Made by a program: the position numbers and the translations under genes. DNA of 64,000 bases from assembly GCF_017115045.1 (NCBI RefSeq), contig NZ_JABXKK010000116.1, forward strand, positions 102,464 to 166,463, read 5' to 3'. The stretch's first letter is position 1, and the number at the start of each line of letters is the position of its first letter. Of this stretch, positions 53,722 through 63,414 are shown piece after piece. The DNA comes from Nostoc sp. NMS8. GTDB taxonomy: Bacteria > Cyanobacteriota > Cyanobacteriia > Cyanobacteriales > Nostocaceae. Under the pieces are notes generated by a model. That model had not been told where the DNA came from, made no database searches, and saw nothing but the letters and a program-made list of their open reading frames with translations.

Positions 53722-54219
53722 CTACTTACATCCTAGAGACTTGCGAGTATCTACGCCAGTTTTAGAGTTCACACCACTTGCCTTAACACAAAGCTTTTTC
53801 ACTTGAACCCCATCTAAAATTGCATTTGTAAAGTCGGTACCTGTGATATCCACGCCATCAAAAGTAGAACGCAGCATCATGGCATCGGTCAACACAGCAT
53901 CACTTAAATCAGCATTCTTAAACCTTGTTAGATAGGCTATGCCTTCACTAAAATCAGCACCATGCAGATTTACTCCCTCCAATACGCTACCGTTAAACAC
54001 GCCACCACGTAAGTCAGCATTGCTAAAATTAGCATTATCTAATTTGAGATTGGTAAACTCAGTACCAATTAAACTTTGACCAGAGTAATCCTTGCCCTTA
54101 AGTTCATCATTCCCCACAGAACGGGTAATACTGGAAGAACTTGCAGCTTGTGCCGATAGAGGAAACAAAAAAAGAACCATAGCTAAGGCAAAGCTAGCTA
54201 ACAGTTGCCAATATTTCAT
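53722..54219 (-). CDS. Pentapeptide-repeat protein with signal peptide
   Basis: 165-residue exported protein: signal peptide MKYWQLLASFALAMVLFLFP with a QAAS-type cleavage site, then consecutive A(D/N)LxX pentapeptides (residues about 35-145: ANFSNADLRGGVFNGSVLEG, VNLHGADFSEG, ADLSDAVLTDA), forming a right-handed quadrilateral beta-helix. Two cysteines in the tail may form a disulfide. The likely location is the thylakoid lumen or the periplasm. The function of such lumenal pentapeptide proteins is unresolved. Monocistronic. Confidence 0.85.
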   Translation of the reverse strand: MKYWQLLASFALAMVLFLFPLSAQAASSSSITRSVGNDELKGKDYSGQSLIGTEFTNLKLDNANFSNADLRGGVFNGSVLEGVNLHGADFSEGIAYLTRFKNADLSDAVLTDAMMLRSTFDGVDITGTDFTNAILDGVQVKKLCVKASGVNSKTGVDTRKSLGCK

Positions 54220-54405
54220 AATGTCTTCTTAATAAATCTCAACACTTTCACCTTAACTATTAAACCTTACAGAAGGGGACAAAGGGGACAAGGGAATAGG
54301 GTACTACAGGGTAGAGATTATTCCCCATCACCCGTCCCCTGTCACCTCTTCCCTAATCTCTCGTAGGATGATAGATGTTGAGGTGCGATCGCAAAATAAT
54401 TACCT

Positions 54406-55542
54406 GTGGCTAATCAAGAAGACAACGCCCAATCCTTGGCGCGAACCCCTTTATATCAATTGGGTGTAGAACTCAAAGCCCGTTTTACCAGCTTTGGCGG
54501 CTGGGAAATGCCTGTGCAATTTAGTGGAATTACTCGCGAACACGAAGCTGTAAGAAATACAGCCGGAATGTTCGATATTTCCCACATGGGCAAATTTACC
54601 CTCCAAGGTAAAAACCTAATTTCCCAACTCCAGCCACTAGTGCCTTCTGACTTGAGTCGTTTGCAAGCTGGTCAAGCACAATACACCGTATTGTTAAATC
54701 CCCAAGCCGGAATTATTGACGATATCATTGTTTATTATCAAGGTGAAGACACCATTGGGATACAGAAAGCATTCATCATAGTTAATGCGGCAACCTCCAG
54801 CAAAGATAAAGCATGGCTATTGCAACACCTTGACCTAGATAAGTTGGAATTCCAAGACCTTTCACCAGATAAAGTCTTAATCGCCGTCCAAGGGCCAAAA
54901 GCGATTAAATATCTCCAGCCATTAGTGCAAGAAGACTTACAACCAATCAAAGCCTTTGGACATTTGGAAGCAACCCTACTAGGTAAACCTGCTTTCTTAG
55001 CCCGCACAGGTTACACCGGAGAAGATGGCTTTGAGGTGATGGTAGACCCAAATGTGGGGATAGCATTGTGGCGAAGTCTCTATAAAGCTGGTGTTATCCC
55101 TTGTGGACTCGGTGCGAGAGACACTCTGCGCCTAGAAGCGGCGATGGCACTTTACGGACAAGATATCGATGACATCACCACACCCTTAGAAGCAGGTTTG
55201 GGGTGGCTAGTTCACTTAGATACCAAAGGCGATTTTATTGGTCGGGAAGTTTTAGCACAACAAAAAGCTGCTGGAGTGCAGCGCCGATTGGTCGGTTTGC
55301 AAACCCAAGGACGTAACATTGCCCGTCATGGCTATCAAGTTTTATCCGCAGGTAAAATCGTGGGAGAAGTTACCAGTGGCACCTTGTCACCTACACTTGG
55401 TTATCCCGTTGCCTTAGCTTACGTTCCTACCAAGCTAGCAGGTATCGGTCAACAGCTAGAAGTTGAGATTCGCGGCAAACCTTATCCAGCAGTTGTGGTT
55501 AAACGTCCCTTCTATCGGTCAAAAAATCGTGTTGCCAACTAA
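54406..55542 (+). CDS. gcvT: Glycine cleavage system T protein (aminomethyltransferase)
   Basis: 378-residue aminomethyltransferase of the glycine cleavage complex, moving the methylene from H-protein to tetrahydrofolate and releasing ammonia. Family segments include FTSFGGWEMPVQFSGI, DISHMGKF, ARTGYTGEDGFEV and LGARDTLRLEAAMALYGQDI with the catalytic aspartate in the latter region. GTG start at 54406; about 14 variable residues precede the conserved part. It is followed by gcvH and gcvP on the same strand, with 124- and 226-bp gaps. Confidence 0.95.
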   Translation: MANQEDNAQSLARTPLYQLGVELKARFTSFGGWEMPVQFSGITREHEAVRNTAGMFDISHMGKFTLQGKNLISQLQPLVPSDLSRLQAGQAQYTVLLNPQAGIIDDIIVYYQGEDTIGIQKAFIIVNAATSSKDKAWLLQHLDLDKLEFQDLSPDKVLIAVQGPKAIKYLQPLVQEDLQPIKAFGHLEATLLGKPAFLARTGYTGEDGFEVMVDPNVGIALWRSLYKAGVIPCGLGARDTLRLEAAMALYGQDIDDITTPLEAGLGWLVHLDTKGDFIGREVLAQQKAAGVQRRLVGLQTQGRNIARHGYQVLSAGKIVGEVTSGTLSPTLGYPVALAYVPTKLAGIGQQLEVEIRGKPYPAVVVKRPFYRSKNRVAN

Positions 55543-55666
55543 CAAGCGCCAAGGTTTTTGAGGAATAATGTGTTGTGAGTTATTCAATCTACACTAAGGT
55601 TCATTACCAGATATGGCTTGGATGACTATCGAGGCAATAATTTTTTAATAAGGGAGAGAAAGTGAT

Positions 55667-56056
55667 ATGTCTTTTGAATATCCTGAAGATTTCAAATACT
55701 TAGATTCTCATGAATACGTGCGACTAGATGGTGAAATTGCCACCATTGGCATTACTGAGTTTGCCGTACATGAATTGGGTGATATCGTGTTTTTGGAACT
55801 GCCAGATATCGGCGAAGCTATTAGCAAGGGAGATAAAATTGGCACAATTGAATCAGTGAAAGCCGTAGAAGAATTGAACTCACCAGTGACCGGCACAGTC
55901 ATAGAACGTAATGATGCTTTGATTGACGATCCCGAACAAGTCTCAGATGACCCCTACGGCGAAGGATGGTTCTTGAAAGTACGCGTCGATGATCCTGGTG
56001 AAGTTGACGACGACTTGACAGCGGCTCAGTATCGCGCACTGGTAGAAGGGGAGTAG
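55667..56056 (+). CDS. gcvH: Glycine cleavage system H protein
   Basis: 129-residue lipoyl carrier of the glycine cleavage complex. The lipoylated lysine is K65 in GTIESVKAVEELNSPVTG. The N-terminal YLDSHEYVRLDGEIATIGIT is typical. GGGAGAG lies about 9 bases before the ATG. The gene is between gcvT and gcvP, giving the complete P-H-T set; the L protein is encoded elsewhere. Confidence 0.95.
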   Translation: MSFEYPEDFKYLDSHEYVRLDGEIATIGITEFAVHELGDIVFLELPDIGEAISKGDKIGTIESVKAVEELNSPVTGTVIERNDALIDDPEQVSDDPYGEGWFLKVRVDDPGEVDDDLTAAQYRALVEGE

Positions 56057-56240
56057 GGAGTAAGGGGGCAGGGGGAAAAACTACAAATTCTTCTCCCCAA
56101 CTCTGCCCGCTCCCTGCTCCCTTGCCTCTTTTCTATCCCCCTTGCTCCCTGCTCCCTGCCCCCTGCCTCTTTCCACTCCCCTCGAAAATAAGTCATGAAA
56201 TTTAGATGAACTGAAAAGTTACACCTACTTCTCATCAGTA
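56057..56240. repeat. Purine/pyrimidine repeat hairpin between gcvH and gcvP
   Basis: GGGAGTAAGGGGGCAGGGGG on the plus strand is followed by a complementary arm rich in CTCCCTGCTCCC and CCTTGCTCCCTGC units. The gap can fold into a long imperfect hairpin. STRR-like, with no gene. Confidence 0.5.
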
Positions 56241-56282
56241 TTTATTGCAAAATATTAAATAGTACCATCTGGAGAGTAATTT

Positions 56283-59240
56283 GTGGTATCACACGCCCCT
56301 ATTCTCAAGTCTAATGAGCAGCAAGTGCTGGACGAAAAAAGTCAAAAGTTAAGTGGTTTTGTGCCAAGACACATTGGCCCTAACACTGATGACATCCACC
56401 AAATGCTGAAAGTTTTGGGGTTTCCTAGCCTGGATGCCCTAATTGACCAAACAGTTCCACAGTCAATCAGGCTGAAGCAACCGCTAAAGTTACCAGCAGC
56501 AGAAAGTGAGTATGCAGCACTGGCATCGTTAAAAAAAGTTGCAGCCAAAAATCAGGTTTTTCGCTCATACATTGGTATGGGATATTACGACAGTATTACC
56601 CCACCTGTGATTGGGCGTAACATTCTAGAAAACCCCGGTTGGTATACTGCCTACACTCCTTATCAGCCAGAAATTGCCCAAGGGCGACTAGAAGCGCTGC
56701 TGAATTTCCAAACCCTGATTATTGACCTCACAGGTTTAGAAATTGCCAATGCTTCCTTACTTGATGAAGCCACAGCCGCAGCTGAAGCAATGAGTCTAAG
56801 CTATGGTGTCTCCAAAAATCAGGCAAATGCTTATTTCGTCTCTCATGATTGTCATCCCCAAACTATTGACGTGTTGCAAACACGCGCTAAACCATTGGGG
56901 ATTAAAATTATTGTCGGCGATCATCAAACATTTGATTTCGATCAACCAATTTTTGGGGCTGTTCTGCAATACCCTGCAAGTGATGGCACCATTTTCGACT
57001 ACCGCGCTTTTATAGAAAAAGCCCATGCTAAGGGTGCATTGGTGACGGTAGCAGCAGATCCTCTAAGTTTAACTTTGCTAACCCCTCCTGGGGAATTTGG
57101 CGCTGATATTGCTGTCGGTAGCACTCAGAGATTCGGTATTCCCTTGGGCTTTGGGGGCCCTCATGCGGCATACTTTGCTACGAAGGAAGAGTATAAGCGG
57201 CTGGTTCCAGGGCGAATTGTGGGAGTATCAAAAGATGCTCAAGGTAAGCCTGCATTACGTCTCGCTTTGCAAACCCGCGAACAGCACATCCGCCGCGAAA
57301 AAGCCACTAGTAATATTTGTACTGCACAGGTGCTACTGGCGGTAATGGCGAGTATGTACGCCGTCTATCATGGCCCAACTGGACTGAAGCAAATTGCCGA
57401 AAATATCCACTCTTTAACGGTGTTATTGGCGGAAGGACTGAAGCGTTTGGGGTATAGCATCAGTTCCAAAGATTTCTTTGATACGCTGCGAGTAGAACTG
57501 GAAAGACAAAATTTAAAAGATATTCTGGCAGCTAGCGAACAGCTTGAAATTAACCTACGGGTTTTTGATGCAACTACTGTTGGTATCTCGCTGGATGAAA
57601 CAACAACACCAGAAGACTTAATCGACCTTTGGCAGATTTTTGCTGGCACAGATGATTTACCCTTCACTTTAGAAGAATTAACTTCCTCATCCTCTCATCT
57701 CTCTCTCTCCCGCACCAGTACCTATCTCACTCACCCAGTCTTTAACCGCTATCACTCAGAAACGGAGTTATTACGTTATCTGCACAAGCTAGAAAGCAAG
57801 GACTTGTCGTTAACTACTTCGATGATTCCTTTGGGTTCTTGCACAATGAAGTTGAATGCAACTGCTGAGATGATTCCGGTAAGTTGGGAGAAATTTGGCA
57901 AGATTCACCCATTTGCACCTGCGTCACAAACACAAGGTTATCAAATCCTATTCCAGCAACTTGAGGCATGGTTAGCTGAAATTACTGGTTTTGCGGGAAT
58001 TTCTCTACAACCAAATGCTGGTTCTCAGGGCGAATATGCTGGACTTTTAGTAATTCGTCAATATCACGAAAATCGAGGTGAAGCACACCGCAACGTTTGT
58101 TTGATTCCCACTTCGGCACACGGGACAAATCCAGCAAGTGCGGTGATGTGCGGGATGAAGGTGGTAGCTGTTGCTTGTGACTCACAAGGTAATATTGATG
58201 TTGATGACCTGAAGAGTAAGGCAGAAAAACATAGTAATGAACTCGCCGCCTTAATGGTGACATATCCCTCAACTCATGGTGTATTTGAGGAACCAATTCA
58301 GGAAATCTGCGCTGTTGTACATAGTCACGGTGGACAAGTTTACATGGATGGGGCAAATATGAATGCCCAAGTGGGGATTTGTCGTCCTGGAGATATTGGC
58401 GCGGATGTCTGTCACTTGAATCTGCACAAAACCTTCTGTATTCCTCATGGTGGCGGTGGCCCTGGTATGGGGCCTATTGGGGTTGCATCTCATCTTGTAC
58501 CGTTCCTACCTGGACATCCTGTGGTAGGGATTGGGGACTGGGGGCTGGGGACTAGGAAAGAGGAAATTCCCGATACCCAATCCCCCATCCCCAGTACCCA
58601 GCATATTGGTGCTGTGGCTGCTGCGCCTTGGGGTAGTGCGAGTATCTTGGTAATTTCTTGGATGTACATTGCGATGATGGGTGCAGATGGTTTAACCCAT
58701 GCAACGAAGGTGGCGATTCTGAACGCTAACTACATTGCTAAGAAACTGGAATCGTATTATCCGGTTTTGTATCAGGGGAAAAATGGTCTAGTTGCCCATG
58801 AATGTATTTTAGATTTGCGATCGCTCAAAAAATCAGCTGCGATCGAAATCGATGATGTCGCCAAGCGTCTGATGGATTACGGTTTCCATGCGCCGACTGT
58901 CTCCTGGCCTGTCGGGGGTACAATCATGGTGGAACCTACAGAAAGTGAATCTAAACAAGAGTTAGATCGTTTCTGTGATGCGTTGATTTCTATTCGCCAA
59001 GAAATCGCCGAAATAGAATTTGGTAAAGTGGATGCTCAAGATAATGTTTTGAAGAACGCACCCCACACAGCCGAAAGTCTGATTACTGGAGAATGGAATC
59101 ATCCCTATTCTCGCGAACAAGCTGCCTATCCTGCGCCTTGGACTCGTGAATATAAATTCTGGCCTGCTGTCGGTCGCATTGATGCAGCCTTTGGCGACAG
59201 GAATTTTGTTTGTTCTTGTCTGCCAATGGATGCTTATTAA
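56283..59240 (+). CDS. gcvP: Glycine dehydrogenase (decarboxylating), P protein
   Basis: 985-residue PLP-dependent decarboxylase of the glycine cleavage system, the single-chain (fused P1/P2) form. The N-terminal half has RHIGPNTDDIHQML and GMGYYDSITPPVI; the PLP lysine is K716 in LHKTFCIPHGGGGPGMG. In cyanobacteria it serves photorespiratory glycine recycling. GTG start. Residues about 749-773 (GIGDWGLGTRKEEIPDTQ then SPIPSTQ) are encoded by a GGGGACT-type repeat inserted in frame just before IGAVAAAPWGSAS (see findings). It is otherwise intact. Confidence 0.95.
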   Translation: MVSHAPILKSNEQQVLDEKSQKLSGFVPRHIGPNTDDIHQMLKVLGFPSLDALIDQTVPQSIRLKQPLKLPAAESEYAALASLKKVAAKNQVFRSYIGMGYYDSITPPVIGRNILENPGWYTAYTPYQPEIAQGRLEALLNFQTLIIDLTGLEIANASLLDEATAAAEAMSLSYGVSKNQANAYFVSHDCHPQTIDVLQTRAKPLGIKIIVGDHQTFDFDQPIFGAVLQYPASDGTIFDYRAFIEKAHAKGALVTVAADPLSLTLLTPPGEFGADIAVGSTQRFGIPLGFGGPHAAYFATKEEYKRLVPGRIVGVSKDAQGKPALRLALQTREQHIRREKATSNICTAQVLLAVMASMYAVYHGPTGLKQIAENIHSLTVLLAEGLKRLGYSISSKDFFDTLRVELERQNLKDILAASEQLEINLRVFDATTVGISLDETTTPEDLIDLWQIFAGTDDLPFTLEELTSSSSHLSLSRTSTYLTHPVFNRYHSETELLRYLHKLESKDLSLTTSMIPLGSCTMKLNATAEMIPVSWEKFGKIHPFAPASQTQGYQILFQQLEAWLAEITGFAGISLQPNAGSQGEYAGLLVIRQYHENRGEAHRNVCLIPTSAHGTNPASAVMCGMKVVAVACDSQGNIDVDDLKSKAEKHSNELAALMVTYPSTHGVFEEPIQEICAVVHSHGGQVYMDGANMNAQVGICRPGDIGADVCHLNLHKTFCIPHGGGGPGMGPIGVASHLVPFLPGHPVVGIGDWGLGTRKEEIPDTQSPIPSTQHIGAVAAAPWGSASILVISWMYIAMMGADGLTHATKVAILNANYIAKKLESYYPVLYQGKNGLVAHECILDLRSLKKSAAIEIDDVAKRLMDYGFHAPTVSWPVGGTIMVEPTESESKQELDRFCDALISIRQEIAEIEFGKVDAQDNVLKNAPHTAESLITGEWNHPYSREQAAYPAPWTREYKFWPAVGRIDAAFGDRNFVCSCLPMDAY
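58527..58602 (+). repeat. GGGGACT-type repeat inside gcvP
   Basis: GGATTGGGGACTGGGGGCTG and GGGGACTAGG form the G-rich arm. After GAAAGAGGAAATTCC comes the C-rich arm with CCCAATCCCCCATCCCCAGT. About 75 bp, kept in frame (about 25 codons). Same design as the element at 42931-43011. Confidence 0.75.
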
Positions 59241-59245
59241 CTGAA

Positions 59246-59290
59246 GTGAGGAGTTAGGAGTTAGGAGTTAGGAATCTTAATTTCTAACTC
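59246..59290. repeat. AGTTAGG heptamers at the gcvP/reductase convergence
   Basis: GAGTTAGGAGTTAGGAGTTA plus GGAATC, followed by TTTCTAACTCC. The minus-strand gene ends inside it, its last codons (IPNS) being encoded by the repeat. Confidence 0.6.
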
Positions 59291-60145
59291 CTCTAATTCT
59301 TCCTTTACAGATAAAGGCTGATACCCCAACGCAAAAGCTTTGGAACTATCCAAAGAAACATCCGCTGGTCTAGGTGCTGCCATTTTCACATCTTGTTGTT
59401 GGCAGGATTTAAGACCAGTTCTAGGAAGTTGAAATACTTCTACTAATATTTGTCCAAAATCATAACGCGAAATCCGCTCTTTGCCACCTAAGTGAATGAT
59501 GCCGTTCACTTTTTCTAATGCTAATAAAAGCCCTTTGGCAGCAGTTGTTCCACTTACTGGTGTGCGAAATTCATCTATAAATAAACTTAATTCTTGTTCG
59601 GCTTGTAAAGTCTGAATAAATGGCTGAATAAAGCTTTTAGCTGTGGGTGTTGCTGCACCAAACATCAACGGCATCCGACACACTGCGGTCATGGGATATC
59701 TTTCTAGCATATCTGCTTCTGCGATCGCCTTTTGCTCACCGTAAAGATTTACAGGGCACACGGCATCTGTTTCTTGATATGGGGCATTTAAGCCATCAAA
59801 AACTAAATCGGTTGAGGTAAAAGCACAAGGAATAGAATTATCTGCACACAGTCCGGCAATATTGCAGGATGCTATAACATTAATTGCGTGGGATTCTTTG
59901 GGGTTGGTTTGACAAAAATTTGGTTGCGAGTGTGCAGCAGTATGAATAACTGCCGTCGGTTTGACATCATTAAATATACGTTTCAATTCCTGAAAATTTG
60001 TTAAGTTTGCTTTTAACATTTTCATGTCAGGAATCTCTAAAGGATGGGATAAATAAGTGCCATAAATCTCCCATTCTTCTTTTGCAAGCTGGCAAAGATG
60101 CCATCCTAAAAAACCACTTGCTCCGGTGATTAACAATTTTTTCAT
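59261..60145 (-). CDS. RmlD-like NAD(P)-dependent sugar reductase (extended SDR)
   Basis: 294-residue protein of the dTDP-4-dehydrorhamnose reductase group in the extended SDR family. Cofactor motif GASGFLGWH lies at the N-terminus, then the TSTDLVFDG segment and YxxxK in NLYGEQKAIAEA. RmlD proper makes dTDP-rhamnose, but the neighbours here give no rhamnose pathway, so the sugar is uncertain. The C-terminus converges on gcvP and ends in repeat-coded residues. ATG start. Confidence 0.8.
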   Translation of the reverse strand: MKKLLITGASGFLGWHLCQLAKEEWEIYGTYLSHPLEIPDMKMLKANLTNFQELKRIFNDVKPTAVIHTAAHSQPNFCQTNPKESHAINVIASCNIAGLCADNSIPCAFTSTDLVFDGLNAPYQETDAVCPVNLYGEQKAIAEADMLERYPMTAVCRMPLMFGAATPTAKSFIQPFIQTLQAEQELSLFIDEFRTPVSGTTAAKGLLLALEKVNGIIHLGGKERISRYDFGQILVEVFQLPRTGLKSCQQQDVKMAAPRPADVSLDSSKAFALGYQPLSVKEELEELEIKIPNS

Positions 60146-60223
60146 GTCTAATCGTAAACCGCTAGCATCACGAAAAAAATCTTGTTACGCTTGTATTTTA
60201 CACTGAAGTGTGGTGATGAAATA

Positions 60224-60967
60224 CTATTGCAGTAATTCTTGAAACTGCTTTTCACTACGCACTTTACTAAAGTCTGGGTCAGTTTTTGCTAATTTCTTGT
60301 ATTTATCAGGAACAAACTTAATTGCTTTGTCTAGGTTCTCAATTGTTAATTCCAGATTGCTTTGTAAAGCATAAGAGCAAGCTTTGTTGTAATATGCTTG
60401 GTGCAAATCTGGCTTGATGGCGATCGCTCTATTATAAGATGCGATCGCATCTTGGTAGCGGTGCAGCTTTGTCAGAGTTATGCCTCGGTTAATTAAGGCT
60501 TCATATTTGTTAGGTTTGGTAGCGATCGCTTTGTCGTAAGATGCAAGAGCATCTTGGTAGCGGTGCAACGATGTTAGGGCGATGCCGCGATTATACCAAG
60601 CTTCATATTTGTCGGGCTTGATAGCGATCGCTTTGTCGTAAGATACAAGAGCATCTTGGTAGCGTTGCAACGATGTTAAGGCTATGCCACGGTTAATCCA
60701 AGCTTCAGGATTCTCAACTTTGATGGCGATCGCTTTGTCATAAGCTTTTATCGCATCTTCATAAAGTTGTCCATCTAATAAATGATTGCCTTGATGAAAT
60801 AAATCTTCTGCTTTTTGCGTAGCCTTCGCTTCTATGAAAAGTTGGGTTACATTACTTTCTTGAACAAATTGTGTAGTATTTTCTATCGATGAATTTGCTC
60901 CACTACTACAACCAAATGCTAAGAAAACTATCATGTTAGATGCAACGAAGCAGTGCCGAAAAACCAT
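60224..60967 (-). CDS. TPR-repeat lipoprotein
   Basis: 247-residue exported protein: signal-like N-terminus with a lipobox-like LAFGCSS (cysteine near residue 20), then about four to five 34-residue TPRs of the form AWINRGIALTSLQRYQDALV..YDKAIAIKPDK, residues about 58-210. Each KAIAIK-like helix is encoded across GCGATCGC. Likely a periplasmic or lumenal scaffold for protein-protein contacts. Function unknown. The basic start MVFRHCFV is a little unusual, so a later start is possible. Confidence 0.78.
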   Translation of the reverse strand: MVFRHCFVASNMIVFLAFGCSSGANSSIENTTQFVQESNVTQLFIEAKATQKAEDLFHQGNHLLDGQLYEDAIKAYDKAIAIKVENPEAWINRGIALTSLQRYQDALVSYDKAIAIKPDKYEAWYNRGIALTSLHRYQDALASYDKAIATKPNKYEALINRGITLTKLHRYQDAIASYNRAIAIKPDLHQAYYNKACSYALQSNLELTIENLDKAIKFVPDKYKKLAKTDPDFSKVRSEKQFQELLQ

Positions 60968-61610
60968 GCTGTACCTACAAAACTTATTAAATGATGTTAA
61001 AATCTGTTTGTTTTTTGAGTATTATCAAAATACACTAGTTTTTAGCCATTAATTTATTTATATTTTAAGAAAGAGCTTTGTTAGCGATGCAGAGATTTTT
61101 ATTAAAATCAAACGTACATCACGTTATCATATTAGATACACACAAAGCAATCACTTAGGTTCTATTTCAATCAAAAAACAATATATTTGTGTTGCTACAT
61201 ACGTTACGTAAGCATAGCTCGTCATAGACATAGCACTCTTATATGTAGTATTTCCCTTTAATTAACAAGGGTGCGATTGTAGTAGCTTTTGATGATAAAA
61301 GGCTGTTATTTGCTTTATTATATCAAGCAATTGTCTAAGCTAATCATTATTCAAATTCTGTCTTTGCATCTTTCTTGCGATTAAAAATATGCAGCTTACA
61401 GCAGTTTTCATGTATTTGAACCACATCTGTCGTAAGGGCACAGCATTGCTTTGCCCCTAGTGCGTGGTCTATTTACCTGAAAATAGCTGTAAAATGCAAT
61501 TTGTAGGTGCAATAACTTGCCTTCATGTCTTTGTAATACCAAAATAATATTTTCAGTACTAAGACACGAAGGCAAAAAATAGAAGAGAATAGGCTCTATT
61601 TTTGCAAGCT
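60968..61610. other. Intergenic region downstream of crtO
   Basis: 643 bp, AT-rich. It holds an inverted copy of the GATGTCTACGAC repeat (61208-61234) and nothing else that I can define. The crtO transcript must end near 61600, but no clear terminator hairpin is visible. Confidence 0.45.
61208..61234 (-). repeat. Dispersed GATGTCTACGAC repeat, inverted copy
   Basis: The reverse complement reads GCTATGTCTATGACGAGCTA then TGCTTAC, a diverged copy of the repeats at 1488-1514 and 49097-49125. Confidence 0.5.
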
Positions 61611-63305
61611 TTAATTGATACCAAAAACTGACTCAACAGTTGACTTAATCGAATCTCGCGCATCCTTTAAAGTTTGGCTAATGGGATGTTTTGCCTGTAA
61701 AAATGCGCGGGCACAATTGCGTCCCGGCATTCCCGAAATTGAACCACCTGGATGAGTACCTGCACCAGTCAAAAATAGATTATCAATTGGTGTTTTGTAG
61801 TTCGCTATTTCTGGCAAGGGGCGGAAAAAGATCATCTGATCTAGAGTCATGTCAACATGGTAATAGTTGCCTTTATATGCACCTAACCTTTCTCCTAGTT
61901 CTGCTGGACTTTCTACACGACGGGCAATAGTTGCATTCTTGACATTTGGTGCATAGTCTGCCAACTTATCAATTACTCTATCTGCAACTTTGTTTTTCAA
62001 TTCATCAGTCCAACCAGTACCTTTTAAACCAGTGCCTTCTGCGCCAGCAATTTGATAAGGGGCAAAAAATTCAATCCATAGGGTATGCTTACCTGATGGT
62101 GCTAATGTGGGATCTAAATAACTAGGCATTACCAAGTACATTGATGGGTCAGCATCAGGAATCTCTCCCAAGGTACATTTGCTATGAGCCTGTTCTACAT
62201 GAGCTACGGAATCTGCAATTAAGATAGAACCGACGAGATATTCGTCTTTGTGGTCGTGCTGTGGAAAGCGTAGGGGTTCATCTAAAGCCAAATCTATTTT
62301 GAGGATAGTTTCGTTGTTATTAACGATGCGGCGTTCTAGTCTTTCCCATAAATTTGGATCGGCTGCATCAACATCGCTTTGATCAGTCATTTGTAAAAAT
62401 AATCGCTTGGCATCAATATTAGAAATAACTCCATATTTAGCGCGATATTCTTTACCACCAGCAACGCGTACACCTACAGCTTTGCCATCATCAATTAAAA
62501 CTTTTTCAACATGCTGCTCTGTGAGAATCACGCCACCTTTACTTGTGACTAAATTCACCAAAGCTTGCACAAGTGCGCCAGTTCCACCGCGAGGTCTGGC
62601 CATTCCTGGATTATGACGCATTGCCATCATAATTGCACCAATAGCAAGGGTTTTTTGTGATGGCGGCGCGCCAAGTTCTGCTGCTAGTCTGGCTAGTGGT
62701 GCTTTTAGAAATTCCTCATCAAACCACTCGTTAAGTAAATCTTCAGCGCTGGTTAACATCGTGCGAATGAAGTCCAGCGTTTTGTTTGGAGAACCAATCA
62801 CCGAAAATAAATCTTTCAGTTTTGTGATGTCGTAGTTACCAAGGATGTCTATAATTGACTTTGGCGGTGCATTGAACATCGGAACCATTGCACCTAGCGC
62901 TCGCTGCCAAAAATCTACAAATTCTGCATATTTTCTAGCATCACGTTCACTGTAACGAGCAATTTCGGCACAAGTTTTTTCCACCGACTTATGTCCTAAG
63001 AAATACTTGCCATCAGGATGAGGACAGAAAACAACTGGATCGCACTCTAAATAATGCAAGCCGTATTTTTCTAATTCTAATTCTTCAACAACTGGCCCTA
63101 AGTGAATAAATTCATGGTCAATAGCACACAAATTAAATTTAAATCCTGGGGCTTCTTGGGGTAAACACTCTTCAGTTGTTGCTGCACCACCTGGAACAGG
63201 ACGTTTTTCTAGTAACAGAACGCTATAACCAGCTTTTAGTAAATAAGCTGCACAAACTAGCCCATTATGTCCAGCACCGATCAGGACAACATCATACTCT
63301 TGCAT
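61611..63305 (-). CDS. crtO: Beta-carotene ketolase CrtO
   Basis: 564-residue FAD-dependent enzyme of the CrtI/CrtO family that adds a keto group to beta-carotene, giving echinenone. The N-terminal FAD motif is VVLIGAGHNGLVCAAYLL, then PVPGGAATTEE. The body NLCAIDHEFIHLGPV, LNEWFDEEFLKAPLARLAAE, ISNIDAKRLFLQ and the C-terminal TGAGTHPGGSISGMPGRNCAR match the Synechocystis CrtO type rather than the CrtI desaturase or the CrtW ketolase. It acts on membrane carotenoids. Monocistronic in the window. ATG start at 63305. Confidence 0.92.
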   Translation of the reverse strand: MQEYDVVLIGAGHNGLVCAAYLLKAGYSVLLLEKRPVPGGAATTEECLPQEAPGFKFNLCAIDHEFIHLGPVVEELELEKYGLHYLECDPVVFCPHPDGKYFLGHKSVEKTCAEIARYSERDARKYAEFVDFWQRALGAMVPMFNAPPKSIIDILGNYDITKLKDLFSVIGSPNKTLDFIRTMLTSAEDLLNEWFDEEFLKAPLARLAAELGAPPSQKTLAIGAIMMAMRHNPGMARPRGGTGALVQALVNLVTSKGGVILTEQHVEKVLIDDGKAVGVRVAGGKEYRAKYGVISNIDAKRLFLQMTDQSDVDAADPNLWERLERRIVNNNETILKIDLALDEPLRFPQHDHKDEYLVGSILIADSVAHVEQAHSKCTLGEIPDADPSMYLVMPSYLDPTLAPSGKHTLWIEFFAPYQIAGAEGTGLKGTGWTDELKNKVADRVIDKLADYAPNVKNATIARRVESPAELGERLGAYKGNYYHVDMTLDQMIFFRPLPEIANYKTPIDNLFLTGAGTHPGGSISGMPGRNCARAFLQAKHPISQTLKDARDSIKSTVESVFGIN

Positions 63306-63414
63306 AACTTGAAATTTAAAAATAACTAGCTTTCCAAAGCTATGTTAGAAAACTTTTCTGATATTGACATCATCCTTCAGTAACAAAAATTATCTTTAAC
63401 TCCTGTCAATCTTA

